A stretch of DNA of 64,000 bases from Vulcanimicrobiota bacterium (GTDB lineage: Bacteria; Vulcanimicrobiota; Xenobia; Xenobiales; JADMJV01): positions 1 to 64,000 of the forward strand of contig JAHBVR010000027.1 of NCBI GenBank assembly GCA_019637395.1, given 5' to 3'. The translations under genes and the position numbers were made by a program. The notes below the pieces were generated by a model that was not told the origin of the DNA, did not search any database, and saw only the letters and a list, made by a program, of their open reading frames with translations. Positions within the stretch are counted from its first letter, which is position 1, and every line of letters begins with the position of its first letter. This document shows, piece by piece, positions 25,958 to 34,646 of this stretch.

Positions 25958-26082
25958 GTGAAGCTTTATCTCTTCATAGTTCGATTTGACTGTTGTTGTC
26001 AGCCCTGGCGGGGAGTTCCGTAGCAGGCCTGACAGCAATTTATGCCTGAAGCGAACCTCCCGATGAGCCGGGAGGTTTTTTA
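25958..26082 (+). ncRNA. Candidate structured small RNA or 5' leader (about 124 nt)
   Basis: The segment between the promoter and the intrinsic terminator folds by eye into three hairpins. A small one is TGAAG/CTTCA at 25960-25977. A long one pairs TTGTTGTCAG (25993-26002) with CTGACAGCAA (26029-26038) with one T-G pair, continues after a one-base mismatch with CCTG/CAGG (26004-26007 with 26024-26027) and CGG/CCG, and exposes GGAGTT in the apical loop. The third is the terminator at 26054. It is not 4.5S RNA, tmRNA, 6S or tRNA by any motif I can see. Either a free sRNA or the attenuated leader of the genes at 26122/26190. Confidence 0.55.
26054..26081 (+). terminator. Intrinsic terminator
   Basis: AACCTCCCG (26054-26062), six-base loop, CGGGAGGTT (26069-26077), running into TTTTTT. 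Nine perfect pairs; a strong terminator on the plus strand. Confidence 0.85.
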
Positions 26083-26119
26083 ATTCCTCTCGATTCATTG
26101 GAGCCCAAACGAGAGGAAT
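26083..26119 (+). promoter_or_regulatory. Inverted repeat masking a ribosome site
   Basis: ATTCCTCTCG (26083-26092) is perfectly repeated inverted as CGAGAGGAAT (26110-26119). The right arm contains the GAGAGGA ribosome site of the ATG at 26122, so the hairpin would hide it. It directly follows the terminator. Confidence 0.5.
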
Positions 26120-26121
26120 CC

Positions 26122-26193
26122 ATGACTTTGCTAAAATCTGACGCTAAAATTGATGGTCCGCCTGGGAATCGCCGGGCGTTCTCCGCGCCATGA
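26122..26193 (+). CDS. Possible leader peptide (23 aa)
   Basis: ATG at 26122, four bases after GAGAGGAATC, encodes MTLLKSDAKIDGPPGNRRAF and three more residues, and its stop overlaps the next start (ATGA at 26190). Such coupling suggests it is translated to open the downstream gene. Composition not biased toward one amino acid, so classical amino-acid attenuation is not obvious. Confidence 0.4.
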   Translation: MTLLKSDAKIDGPPGNRRAFSAP

Positions 26194-26480
26194 ACGAACT
26201 CATCGATATAAGGCTTTCTCGTAGCCGACAAAACCTGGTGGTAGAGATCTCTCTGGCTCCACAGCCAGAGTCAGACCAGAGCCCCGAAAGCGTCCGGGTT
26301 ATATTGGACGGCATTCTACTCAATCCCCCGCGGGACTCCCTCCCAAATGGCAAGCCGAGTTGCCTGCGGGAATTCCAAGAAATGACTCAGTGGATTCCCG
26401 GCCACAATCATCATCTGGTGGTGATCGCCAAACGCCAGGACGGCCGCGAATCCCATGCCACCCTGAGCTGGACCGACTGA
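26190..26480 (+). CDS. Hypothetical protein (96 aa)
   Basis: ATG at 26190 overlapping the leader peptide stop. Hydrophobic/charged alternation (QNLVVEISLAPQPES, ESVRVILDGILLNPP, NHHLVVIAKRQDGRESHATL) suggests a small beta-sandwich, perhaps a carbohydrate- or Ig-like module. No family recognised and no signal peptide. It has no ribosome site of its own, so translation probably depends on the leader. Confidence 0.55.
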   Translation: MNELIDIRLSRSRQNLVVEISLAPQPESDQSPESVRVILDGILLNPPRDSLPNGKPSCLREFQEMTQWIPGHNHHLVVIAKRQDGRESHATLSWTD

Positions 26481-26521
26481 GTAACCCTCGGAGTTACCAC
26501 GAACAGCAAAAAACCCCGCAT

Positions 26522-26914
26522 TCAAACCGACTCCGAGAAGTCCCGCAGAATGCCGCATTCCGCCGCGGGCGAGCCGGAGCAGCGGTCGAGCAGGCGCTGC
26601 AGCTCAGACTCCAGTTCCAGGAGAATCGCCTTACGCTCCCCTACCTCCTGCAGATGGCGCTCAATCAGGCGGCAAGTATCGCCGCAACGTTCCTGCGGCG
26701 AATTGCTCCAGTCCAGCATCTGACGCATTTCCTGGATGGTTAAATTGAGCGCCCGGAAACGCTGCAGTTGGCGCACACGCTGCACCATCTCTGCAGAAAA
26801 TTCGCGATATCCGGAAGAAGCCGACCGGCGGCTCTCAATCAGGCCCTCGTTCTCATAGTACCGCAGTGTAACCACCGGGAGACCGGTAAGGCGCGAAAGT
26901 TCTCCTATACGCAT
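26522..26914 (-). CDS. MerR-family regulator, CadR/PbrR-like
   Basis: 130 aa. Winged helix at the start (MRIGELSRLTGLPVVTLRYY, then ENEGLI), dimer coiled coil (~75-115), and metal-site cysteines at the positions used by CadR/PbrR regulators: CGDTCRLIERH near residue 77 and a C-terminal RCSGSPAAECGIL loop. This family senses Cd(II), Pb(II) or Zn(II). It is divergent from czcCBA, whose promoter has the 19-bp spacer MerR proteins need for activation by DNA untwisting. Confidence 0.85.
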   Translation of the reverse strand: MRIGELSRLTGLPVVTLRYYENEGLIESRRSASSGYREFSAEMVQRVRQLQRFRALNLTIQEMRQMLDWSNSPQERCGDTCRLIERHLQEVGERKAILLELESELQRLLDRCSGSPAAECGILRDFSESV

Positions 26915-26946
26915 TCCGGCAACTTCTGCTCACATGAGAAGAAACC

Positions 26947-26977
26947 TTGACTCTCCACTGACTGGAGACTTTACAAT
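26947..26977 (+). promoter_or_regulatory. MerR-type promoter of czcCBA
   Basis: TTGACT (26947-26952) and TACAAT (26972-26977) are 19 bp apart, with the dyad TCTCCA-N5-TGGAGA (26952-26968) in the spacer. This over-long spacer with a central dyad is the MerR signature. The -10 ends seven bases before the czcC ATG, so the transcript is likely leaderless. Confidence 0.8.
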
Positions 26978-26984
26978 CCCACCC

Positions 26985-28184
26985 ATGCGAGGGCTGTGTC
27001 TGGGAATCGTCTGGCTGGGGTTGGCCGTGCTGGGCCGGGCCCAGGGGCTTTCCTTCGGAGAAGTGCTGCGCACCGTCCAGGATCAGCATCCATCGCTCAA
27101 GGCGGCCATCTTACGGCGTGAGGCGGCCGAGGCCTGGGCGCGCGGCGCAGGTTCTCAGCCCAATCCGCAGGTACGGCTCTCGGTGCCCTACGGCGACCCC
27201 AGCGAGGAAGCCAACGAACTGGTGCAGCGCATCGAGATCGGCGGCCAGCCCGGTCTGCGCGCCAAAATCGCCCGGCTGCAGCGCGACCAGGCCGACGCCC
27301 GGGTGCTCAGCCAGCAACGCGAACTGGGCAGTCAAGCCGCCCAGGCCTACTTTGGGCTCTGGTCCGCCTCGGAAATCGAAAGACTGCAAAACCAGCGTTT
27401 TGACCTGGCCGAAAAACTTCGCCAGGCGGCCGAGCGCCGCCTCAAGCTCGGCGCTATCTCGCAAAATCTCTACTGGCGGACCGAGTTGGAACAATCCCAA
27501 GCCCGGGCCGAGTTCACTGCCGCCCGGGCTCAGAAAATCATGGCCCGCCAGCGCCTGAACCTTCTGTTGCAGCGACCGCAGCAGGCTGAAATAACTCTAC
27601 CGATCCCCAACGACGGCGGACTTCCCAAGCCTGACCGCGAGAAGCTGCTGGCGGCCGTGGAGCAACGCCCCGAGGTGCGCCTGGCCCTGCTGGCCGCCGA
27701 CATCCATCGCCATGAAGCCGATCTGGTCGGCCGCCAGCGCGTGCCCGACTTCGAGTTCGAAGCCTACCGCTCCAGCCTGGCGCGCGGCGCCGAGCAGGGC
27801 TTGCGGGTCAGCCTGGCTTTTCCGCTCTGGGACTGGGGGCAACTGGGGGCCCAGAGGGAGCAGCGCGCCCGCGAGGCCGAAGCCGCCGAACAAGACGCCG
27901 AAACCCGGCGCCAGTTGGCCACTCAGGAAGCTCTGGCCGCCTGGGAAAGCTGGCAGGCAGGAGCGGAACGCCGCGACATCCTGAAAGGCCAGGCCGAACG
28001 TTACTCCAAACAGGCAGACCTGTCGCGGCGCGGCTTCGAGGCGGGCCTTTTGAACCTGACCGAAGTGATGGAAGCCCAGCGCGCCTACCGCGAAGCGCTG
28101 GTGCAACTGGTCGGGGCCGAGAGCGAATTTCAACAACGACGTTGGGAAGTCTACTGGCTTTCGGGAGGAAACCTCAGTCCATGA
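26985..28184 (+). CDS. czcC: Outer-membrane channel of a metal efflux system (CzcC-like)
   Basis: 399 aa from the ATG at 26985. Signal peptide MRGLCLGIVWLGLAVLGRAQ, then the two outer-membrane-efflux-protein repeats made of long helices (residues ~25-200 and ~215-395; e.g. QAAQAYFGLWSASEIERLQN and LNLTEVMEAQRAYREAL). TolC-fold trimers cross the periplasm and outer membrane. Upstream ATG at 26934 is rejected because it precedes the MerR promoter and hides the signal peptide. Ends with an ATGA overlap into czcB. Confidence 0.88.
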   Translation: MRGLCLGIVWLGLAVLGRAQGLSFGEVLRTVQDQHPSLKAAILRREAAEAWARGAGSQPNPQVRLSVPYGDPSEEANELVQRIEIGGQPGLRAKIARLQRDQADARVLSQQRELGSQAAQAYFGLWSASEIERLQNQRFDLAEKLRQAAERRLKLGAISQNLYWRTELEQSQARAEFTAARAQKIMARQRLNLLLQRPQQAEITLPIPNDGGLPKPDREKLLAAVEQRPEVRLALLAADIHRHEADLVGRQRVPDFEFEAYRSSLARGAEQGLRVSLAFPLWDWGQLGAQREQRAREAEAAEQDAETRRQLATQEALAAWESWQAGAERRDILKGQAERYSKQADLSRRGFEAGLLNLTEVMEAQRAYREALVQLVGAESEFQQRRWEVYWLSGGNLSP

Positions 28185-29704
28185 AACGCGCCTGGATCTT
28201 GATCGTGTGCTTGCTGCTGGGAGGGGGCGCGGCCTGGTGGCGTTGGCAAAAGTCCGGCTCGCGACCGGCCAGCACCGCCTCGCCGCTGGCCGTGCCCGAA
28301 AACGCGGCCGGCAAGGCGGGCGATGTGGCCATCAATGCCGAGGCCATGAAGCTGGCCGAGATCCAGGTAGCGCCCGCCCGGCTGCGTAGCGTGGAAGACC
28401 GGCTGACGGTCAGCGGCTCCATCCAGTCGGGCGGCGACCAGCTGGCCAAAGTCACGCCCAAAGTGGCCGGCAAGGTAATCCAGCTGTTGGTGCAGCCGGG
28501 CGACTCCGTGGCACCCGGGCAGACGCTGGCCATCCTGGAGAGCGCCGAACTGGCTCAGGTTCAGGCCGACTACAAGGCGGCTCTGGCCGAATCCCGGGCC
28601 CAGCACAGTAATCTGGCGCGGCAACGCCAGCTGGCCAAGCTGGGGCAATTCGCCAGGCCCCCACTGGAAGAAACCCGAACCAGAGCGGTCGAGGACGAGC
28701 GCAGTCTGCACCAGGCCCGCCATCATCTGGAAGAAGAGCGGGCCGGGCTGCGCCAGGCCCAGGCCGAGCGCGAAGTCATGCGGGCCAAGGTGAATCGCAA
28801 CCAGGACCTCCAGGAGCTGGTTTCGCGCCAGGACCGCGAGCGCGACCAGGCCGACCTGGAAAAGGCCGAAGCCGACCTGGCCGGCGCCCTGGCGCGCGTG
28901 CACGGGGCCGAGGGCGACCTGAGGCTGGCCCAAAAGCAAAGCGCCATCACCCAGAGTTCGCTGTCTCGCGAAGAGAAAGTTTACTCCGGACAATACCTGA
29001 CCTCGCGCGAACTGGTGGAAGCCCAGGCGGCCGCCGAAATGGCCCGGGTGCGCCTGGAGTCGGCCGCCGACCGGGTCAAGCTGATGGGCGGCCTCCCCGG
29101 CCGGGGCAACCGCATTCTGCTGGTCTCTCCCATTCGTGGCCGGGTGCAGGACGTGAGCGTGACGCTGGGCGAGACGGTGCCGGTGGACAAAGCCGCCTGC
29201 ACGGTCATCAACCTGGACAAAGTCTGGGCCCGTCTGGCTCTTGCGCCGAAGGACGCCGGCAAGGCGGCCCTGGGTGACGCGCTGGAACTGCACTCGGAAG
29301 CCGCTCCGGGACACGTGTTTCGCGGGCGCGTCTCGGCCATCGACGCCGGCTCTGACGAGACCACCCGGGCCGTCTACCTGCGCGTGCCGCTCAACAACCC
29401 GCAGGGCCTGCTCAAGACCGGCACCTACGTGCAGGGTAGTCTGATCACGGCCGTACGCCAGCAGAAGCTGACCGTGCCCGATGAGGCCATCCAGGAGCAT
29501 AATGGCCGTCCCACCTTGTATGTATCGCTCCACGGCGGCCAGTTCGAAGTGCGCCACGTGCTGCTGGGCTCCAAGGGCAAACAGTGGCGGGAGGTCTCGG
29601 AAGGTCTCAAACCGGGCGAAAAGATCGCCACCCACGGTACCTTTTACCTGAAATCGGAAGCCCTCAAGAGCTCGCTCTCGGACGGCTGCTGCGCGGGCGA
29701 ATAG
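28181..29704 (+). CDS. czcB: Periplasmic membrane-fusion protein (CzcB-like)
   Basis: 507 aa. N-terminal membrane anchor (ILIVCLLLGGGAAWWRW), lipoyl/barrel-sandwich part (VTPKVAGKVIQLLVQPGDSV, then PIRGRVQDVSVTLGETV), a very long coiled-coil hairpin (~150-300) and a beta-barrel (ARLALAPKDAGKAALGDAL). This is the HlyD/CzcB adaptor that joins the pump to the outer channel. The coiled coil is longer than in typical CusB/CzcB. The C-terminus ends DGCCAGE, two adjacent Cys that could bind metal. Confidence 0.87.
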   Translation: MKRAWILIVCLLLGGGAAWWRWQKSGSRPASTASPLAVPENAAGKAGDVAINAEAMKLAEIQVAPARLRSVEDRLTVSGSIQSGGDQLAKVTPKVAGKVIQLLVQPGDSVAPGQTLAILESAELAQVQADYKAALAESRAQHSNLARQRQLAKLGQFARPPLEETRTRAVEDERSLHQARHHLEEERAGLRQAQAEREVMRAKVNRNQDLQELVSRQDRERDQADLEKAEADLAGALARVHGAEGDLRLAQKQSAITQSSLSREEKVYSGQYLTSRELVEAQAAAEMARVRLESAADRVKLMGGLPGRGNRILLVSPIRGRVQDVSVTLGETVPVDKAACTVINLDKVWARLALAPKDAGKAALGDALELHSEAAPGHVFRGRVSAIDAGSDETTRAVYLRVPLNNPQGLLKTGTYVQGSLITAVRQQKLTVPDEAIQEHNGRPTLYVSLHGGQFEVRHVLLGSKGKQWREVSEGLKPGEKIATHGTFYLKSEALKSSLSDGCCAGE

Positions 29705-29705
29705 A

Positions 29706-32700
29706 ATGCTCAACCGCCTCATCGAAGCCTCCATCCGCCACCGCTTTTTCGTGGTACTGACCAGCTTCGTGTTGCTGGTGGTGGGCCTGGCCTGCACTTG
29801 GGGATTGCCCATCGACGCCGTTCCCGACGTGACCACCAACCAGGTGGTGGTCAATCTGACCGACCCGGCGCTGGCTCCGGAAGAGATCGAGCGCCAGATC
29901 ACCCGTCCGCTGGAAATCAATCTCTCGGGCCTGCCCGGGGCCACCGAGATGCGCAGTATTTCCCAGTTCGGGCTCAGCCAGGTGACGGTGGTTTTTGACG
30001 ACGCCACCGACATTTATCGAGCCCGCCAGTTGGTCAGCGAGCGCCTTTCGGCCATGGACGACGAGCTCCCGCCCGGCGCCAATCCGCCCGAAATGGCGCC
30101 GATTGCCACCGGTTTGGGCGAGATCTACTACGTGTTTATCGAGAGCGACACGCTGTCTTTGGCCGAGCGCCGGGCCATTTTGGACTGGCAGGTGCGGCCG
30201 CGCCTGCGCACCGTTCCGGGCGTGATCGAGGTCAACAGCTTCGGCGGCTACATCAAGCAATATCAGGTGCTGGCCGATCCCGAGCGGCTGCGCACCTACA
30301 ACGTCAGTCTGCAGCACCTGAGCAAGGCTCTGGCCGACAACAACCGCAACGCCGGCGGCGCCTACATTCCCAAACAGCACGAGCAACAACTGGTGCAGGG
30401 AATCGGCATGGTGGGCAGTTTGGAAGATATTCGCAATATCGTGCTGGCGGCCAAGGAGGGGGTGCCCGTGCTCGTCTCCGACGTGGCCGAAGTGCGCTTC
30501 GGCCAGGCCCTGCGCCAGGGCACCATCACCAAGGACGGCAAAGGCGAGACGGTGGCGGCCATCGCCGTCATGCTGATGGGACAAAACAGCCGCGAAGTCA
30601 CCCGGCGCGTCAAAGAGCGGGTAGCCGAACTGCAGAAAGAAGTGCCGCCCGGAGTGCGCCTGGTGGGCTTTCTGGATCGCACCACCCTGGTCAATCAGAC
30701 GCTGCACACGGCCGCCCAAAACCTGGTGGAGGGAGGTCTGCTGGTCATCGGCGTGCTCTTCCTCTTCCTGCTGCAACTGCGCGCCGGGCTGATCGTCAGC
30801 TCGATCATCCCCCTGGCCATGCTGGGAGCCATCATCGGCATGCGCTACTTTCATATGTCGGCCAACCTGATGAGCCTGGGCGCGGTCGACTTCGGCTTGA
30901 TCGTGGACGCGGCCGTGATCATCGTGGAAAACTGCGTGTGCCGCCTCTCCGAGCAGCGCCAGCAGTTGGGCCGCGCTCTCAGCGAAGAAGAACGGCTCGA
31001 GACCATTCGCGGCAGCACCATCGAGGTGCGCCAGGCCAGCCAGTTCGGCGAGCTGATCATCATGGCCGCCTACCTGCCGGTGCTCAGCCTGGCCGGAGTG
31101 GAAGGCAAGATGTTCCGGCCGATGGGCTTCACGGTGGTGATGGCCCTGGCCACCGCTATGGTGCTTTCGGCCACCCTGATTCCCGCCCTGTGCGCCTATT
31201 TCTTGAAGGATCAGCAAGAAAAGGAAAATGGGCTGGTGGTCTGGCTGCAGCGCCGCTACCTGCCGCTGCTGCGCTGGGCGGTGGAGCGCCGCCTGCGGGT
31301 GGTGGGCGGAGCGCTGGCCCTGGTCACGGCCTGCCTGCTGCTCTTTCCCCTGCTGGGTTCGGAGTTTTTACCCAAGCTGGATGAAGGCGCCATCTGCATC
31401 AACCCCGGTTATCTTCCGGGCATTTCAGTGGAAAGCGCCATCGAACGGGCCACCCTGGTGGAGAAAGTGCTGATGCAGCGCTTTCCCGACGAGATCAAGA
31501 CCACCGCCACCCGCATCGGGCGCCCGGATATCGCCACCGACCCGATGCTGCTCTCTCAGCACGACATTTTTCTGCCGCTCACCCCCCGCAGCCAGTGGAA
31601 AAAGGCGCGCACCAAGGCCGAGCTGATCGAGAAAATCGAAGCGGCCCTGGCCAACATTCCCGGCATGAAGTACAGCTTCACCCAGCCCATCGAAATGCGC
31701 ATGAATGAACTTTCGGAAGGCACCGGCATTCGCGGCGAAATCGGAGTCAAGATTTACGGCCCCAACGTGGAATTGCTGCGCCAGAAGGCCGCCGAAGTGG
31801 CCTCGGTCATGCGCACCGTCCAGGGCGGCGTAGACGTCAGTGTGGAGTCCACCTCCGGTCTGCCGGTGCTGCAGATCCGCTCGCGCCGGTCTGATCTGGC
31901 GCGCTACGGCATCAATGTGGCCGACGTGGAAGAACTCATCGAGACGGCCGTGGGCGGTAGCAGTGTCGGCAAGGTCTATGAAGGCGAGCAGGTATTCGAC
32001 CTGTTCCTACGTTACGGTTCCAGCTACCGGGCCGACCCAGAGGCCATCGGCAACCTGCTGGTGGAGGGCAAGTCCGGTCAGCGCGTACCCCTCAGTCAAC
32101 TGGCCGACATCGAGAGCCTGGAAGGTCCGGTGCAGGTCAGCCGCGAGAACGGCGAGCGCCGGGTGGTGGTGCAGGGCAACGTGCGCGGCCGCGACCTGGG
32201 CAGCTACGTCGAAGAAGTGCAGACCCGGGTGGCCCGCGAGGTCAGGCTGCCGGCCGGTTACCATCTGAGCTGGGGCGGCCAGTATGAGCATCTGCGCTCG
32301 GGTAGGGCCCGGCTGGCCATCGTGGTGCCGGTCACTTTCTCCATCATCTTCGGCCTGCTCTACATCACCTACCGCAATTGGTTCGATTCCCTGCGCGTCT
32401 TTACCGGCATTCCGCTGGCCGTCTCGGGCGGAATCGTGGCCCTGTATGTGCGCGGCATGCCCTTCTCGATGTCGGCCGGGGTCGGTTTCATCGCCCTCTC
32501 GGGCATCGCCGTGCTGGCCGACATGGTGATGGTCCAGACCATCCGCAACAACCTGGAGGCCGGCATGGAGCTGCAACCGGCCATCGAGAACGCCGGCGTC
32601 TCGCGCTTGCGCCCGGTGCTGATGACCGCCTCGGTGGCGGCCATCGGCTTTCTCCCCATGGCCCTCTCCCACGGCACCGGGGCCGAGGTACAACGCCCGC

Positions 32701-32807
32701 TGGCCACCGTGATCATCGGCGGCCTGTTCAGCTCCACCACTTTGACTTTGCTGGTTCTGCCGGCGCTCTATCGACTGATCTCAAAAGCAAGAAAGCTGGA
32801 GGAATAA
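29706..32807 (+). CDS. czcA: HME-RND heavy-metal/proton antiporter (CzcA-like)
   Basis: 1033 aa, two copies of the six-helix RND unit plus two large periplasmic loops. The fourth helix carries D395-F-G, D401 and E408 (DFGLIVDAAVIIVENC), the proton/metal relay set of CzcA-type (Zn, Co, Cd) pumps; Cu/Ag pumps (CusA) have a different set. With a CadR-like regulator and a YHS lipoprotein, Cd/Zn/Pb or similar divalent metal export is most likely. Start ATG at 29706, two bases after the czcB stop. Confidence 0.9.
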   Translation: MLNRLIEASIRHRFFVVLTSFVLLVVGLACTWGLPIDAVPDVTTNQVVVNLTDPALAPEEIERQITRPLEINLSGLPGATEMRSISQFGLSQVTVVFDDATDIYRARQLVSERLSAMDDELPPGANPPEMAPIATGLGEIYYVFIESDTLSLAERRAILDWQVRPRLRTVPGVIEVNSFGGYIKQYQVLADPERLRTYNVSLQHLSKALADNNRNAGGAYIPKQHEQQLVQGIGMVGSLEDIRNIVLAAKEGVPVLVSDVAEVRFGQALRQGTITKDGKGETVAAIAVMLMGQNSREVTRRVKERVAELQKEVPPGVRLVGFLDRTTLVNQTLHTAAQNLVEGGLLVIGVLFLFLLQLRAGLIVSSIIPLAMLGAIIGMRYFHMSANLMSLGAVDFGLIVDAAVIIVENCVCRLSEQRQQLGRALSEEERLETIRGSTIEVRQASQFGELIIMAAYLPVLSLAGVEGKMFRPMGFTVVMALATAMVLSATLIPALCAYFLKDQQEKENGLVVWLQRRYLPLLRWAVERRLRVVGGALALVTACLLLFPLLGSEFLPKLDEGAICINPGYLPGISVESAIERATLVEKVLMQRFPDEIKTTATRIGRPDIATDPMLLSQHDIFLPLTPRSQWKKARTKAELIEKIEAALANIPGMKYSFTQPIEMRMNELSEGTGIRGEIGVKIYGPNVELLRQKAAEVASVMRTVQGGVDVSVESTSGLPVLQIRSRRSDLARYGINVADVEELIETAVGGSSVGKVYEGEQVFDLFLRYGSSYRADPEAIGNLLVEGKSGQRVPLSQLADIESLEGPVQVSRENGERRVVVQGNVRGRDLGSYVEEVQTRVAREVRLPAGYHLSWGGQYEHLRSGRARLAIVVPVTFSIIFGLLYITYRNWFDSLRVFTGIPLAVSGGIVALYVRGMPFSMSAGVGFIALSGIAVLADMVMVQTIRNNLEAGMELQPAIENAGVSRLRPVLMTASVAAIGFLPMALSHGTGAEVQRPLATVIIGGLFSSTTLTLLVLPALYRLISKARKLEE

Positions 32808-32811
32808 CCCT

Positions 32812-33102
32812 ATGAAACGCATTCTCATCGCCACCCTGGCCCTGCTGGCCATCGGTTGTTCGCAAGCCCCAACCTCGACGGCCGCCAGCCCGGCAACAGC
32901 GACAGCGCAGACCGCCTATGACCTGGGCAGCAAGAAGAAGGGCGACAAAGGCCACTGTGCCGTGTGCGTGGTCAAGGAAGGCAAACCCGCCGAGGAAACG
33001 GTGGCCGAAACCCTGGACTATCAGGGCAAAACTTACGTCTTCTGCAACGAGAAAGAGAAGGCCGAGTTCATTTCCGAGCCGGCCAGGTTCGCGGCCCAAT
33101 GA
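32812..33102 (+). CDS. YHS-domain lipoprotein
   Basis: 96 aa. Lipobox signal LALLAIGC with the lipidated Cys at residue 16, an Ala/Thr/Ser linker, then a YHS-like metal domain: HCAVCVVKEGKPAEE, LDYQGKTYVFCNEKEK, EFISEPARF. The Cys pair and the later Cys would hold a metal ion. It follows czcA by four bases, so it is part of the efflux operon and probably a periplasmic metal chaperone or buffer. Confidence 0.82.
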   Translation: MKRILIATLALLAIGCSQAPTSTAASPATATAQTAYDLGSKKKGDKGHCAVCVVKEGKPAEETVAETLDYQGKTYVFCNEKEKAEFISEPARFAAQ

Positions 33103-33254
33103 GCACTCGCCGCTCGGTTTTCTGGGCCAGCCCGCGGCTGTGGCCAGCACAACCAGCAGGCTCTGCGCCCGACTCAAGGAGCCAGCGACCGGATCAGATC
33201 ATCAGGGACTGCGCCGCCGAAGGGGGCATCGAGTGGTGGCGCGAAACCGGTTGA
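33099..33254 (+). CDS. Possible small coupled frame (51 aa)
   Basis: ATG at 33099 overlaps the YHS gene stop (ATGA) and stays open for 51 codons: an Arg/Trp/Pro-rich start and a more regular end (DQIIRDCAAEGGIEWWRE). No family. The overlap favours translation; the composition of the first half does not. Confidence 0.3.
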   Translation: MSTRRSVFWASPRLWPAQPAGSAPDSRSQRPDQIIRDCAAEGGIEWWRETG

Positions 33255-33257
33255 GAC

Positions 33258-34541
33258 ATGAGGAAGTGTTTAATTGGCCTTTTTTGGGCTCTTTCGCTGG
33301 CCGTTTCGGGAGAAAACTATCAGCAAGCCGCCGACCGCTTTACGAAGGATATTCGATCTCACCCAAAGGCCTGGCAAAGCTACCGAGAGCGGGCTCTGGC
33401 CTACGTGGGACTGGGCAGGCCCCAAGAGGCGCTAAGCGATCTGACCACGGCTCTGGTGCTACAACCACGCAACGCTAAAATTTTAGCGGAACGCTCTCAA
33501 GTTTTTACGAGGCTGGGCGACAACGGCAAGGCACTGGCCGATATCGAGGCGGCTGTCGCGTTGCAACCCGGCTCTGCCCCCTATTATGCGCGACGAGCCG
33601 AGATCCACAACGACTTGGGCCTGCACCAACAGGCGGTTGAGGATGTCGCCAAGTCGCTTTCGCTGGAGCCGAATCTGGCCCAGGCTTACGTTGCTCGCAG
33701 CCTGGCCTTGGGAGAGCTGAACGACCTTACGGGGGCGCTAAGCGATGCCAATCGAGCAATTCTAATCAACCCCGAGTTGGGCAAGGCCTACGCGGTGCGC
33801 GCCCGTGCCTACCGTCTCCAAGGAGACAATGACAAGGCCGAGACGGATCTGAATACGGCGATAGCCTTCGACCCGGAAAGCCTTTTCATCTGGTTGGATC
33901 GTGGCCAACTTTACGAAATGACCGACCGTTTCGGCCAGGCGCGCGACGACTACACGAAGGCCATCCAGTTGGCACCAGCTCGGGCCTCGACTTACCTGGC
34001 TCGGGGTGGGGTGATGCTGAGGCTGGAGGCTTGGGACAAGGCGCTGGGAGATTATAGTATTGCCCTGGACCTGATTCCTACAGACCAGAAGGCCTGGATG
34101 GGGCGCGGTTTCGCTTTTAGTGGCTTGAAAGACTATGACAAGGCGATTGCTGACTTCACTCAGGCTATCACCCTCGACCCCTCCCAGGCGGAACCGTATT
34201 ATGGACGTGGCCAGGCTCTGCATCGAGCCGGACAATACAGTCTGGCGCTGGCCGATCTCAATCAAGCCATCGCGCTCAATCCTGACTTTCTCATGGCCTT
34301 CATGGAGAGGGGATCCCTCTTCGAAGACGCGCAGGAATACAGCCAGGCCGTGGATGACTACAGTCGCGCTCTTCGCATAGACAAGGGCTATGCGCCTGGC
34401 TATCTCGGCCGGGGCTACGCACACTTGACGCTAGGTCATCAGGAGCAAGCGTTGTTTGACATGAGCCAGGCTCTTGAGTTGTCTACGAATTCGGCCTTTA
34501 AGAGTTCGGTCCGGCGCGCGCTAAGGGAGGCTCAGGAATAG
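33258..34541 (+). CDS. Exported TPR protein (427 aa)
   Basis: Cleavable signal peptide (LIGLFWALSLAVSG) followed by about eleven canonical 34-residue TPRs (for example YRERALAYVGLGRPQEALSD, YVARSLALGELNDLTGALSD, YYGRGQALHRAGQYSLALAD, YLGRGYAHLTLGHQEQALFD). Repeats are regular, unlike the degenerate TPR genes at 2417 and 23680. Probably a periplasmic scaffold. Placed directly after the czc operon but its promoter is unclear. Confidence 0.8.
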   Translation: MRKCLIGLFWALSLAVSGENYQQAADRFTKDIRSHPKAWQSYRERALAYVGLGRPQEALSDLTTALVLQPRNAKILAERSQVFTRLGDNGKALADIEAAVALQPGSAPYYARRAEIHNDLGLHQQAVEDVAKSLSLEPNLAQAYVARSLALGELNDLTGALSDANRAILINPELGKAYAVRARAYRLQGDNDKAETDLNTAIAFDPESLFIWLDRGQLYEMTDRFGQARDDYTKAIQLAPARASTYLARGGVMLRLEAWDKALGDYSIALDLIPTDQKAWMGRGFAFSGLKDYDKAIADFTQAITLDPSQAEPYYGRGQALHRAGQYSLALADLNQAIALNPDFLMAFMERGSLFEDAQEYSQAVDDYSRALRIDKGYAPGYLGRGYAHLTLGHQEQALFDMSQALELSTNSAFKSSVRRALREAQE

Positions 34542-34646
34542 CCTCCGAACCTCAAGCAAACCGACCTGGACTTTCACGAAATTTTCACAGACCGGCAACA
34601 AATCAGTGCTAGGCTTAATCATCGTTTAACGCTGAGGAGGTCGGAC

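Noticed and set aside
25958-26082. 4.5S/SRP RNA or 6S RNA
   Set aside because: The conserved SRP tetraloop region (GGAAGGAAGCAG type) is absent, and the hairpin lacks the large central bulge of 6S RNA.
28151-30013. 620-codon frame opposite czcB
   Set aside because: Antisense shadow of czcB/czcA; no signal, no domain.
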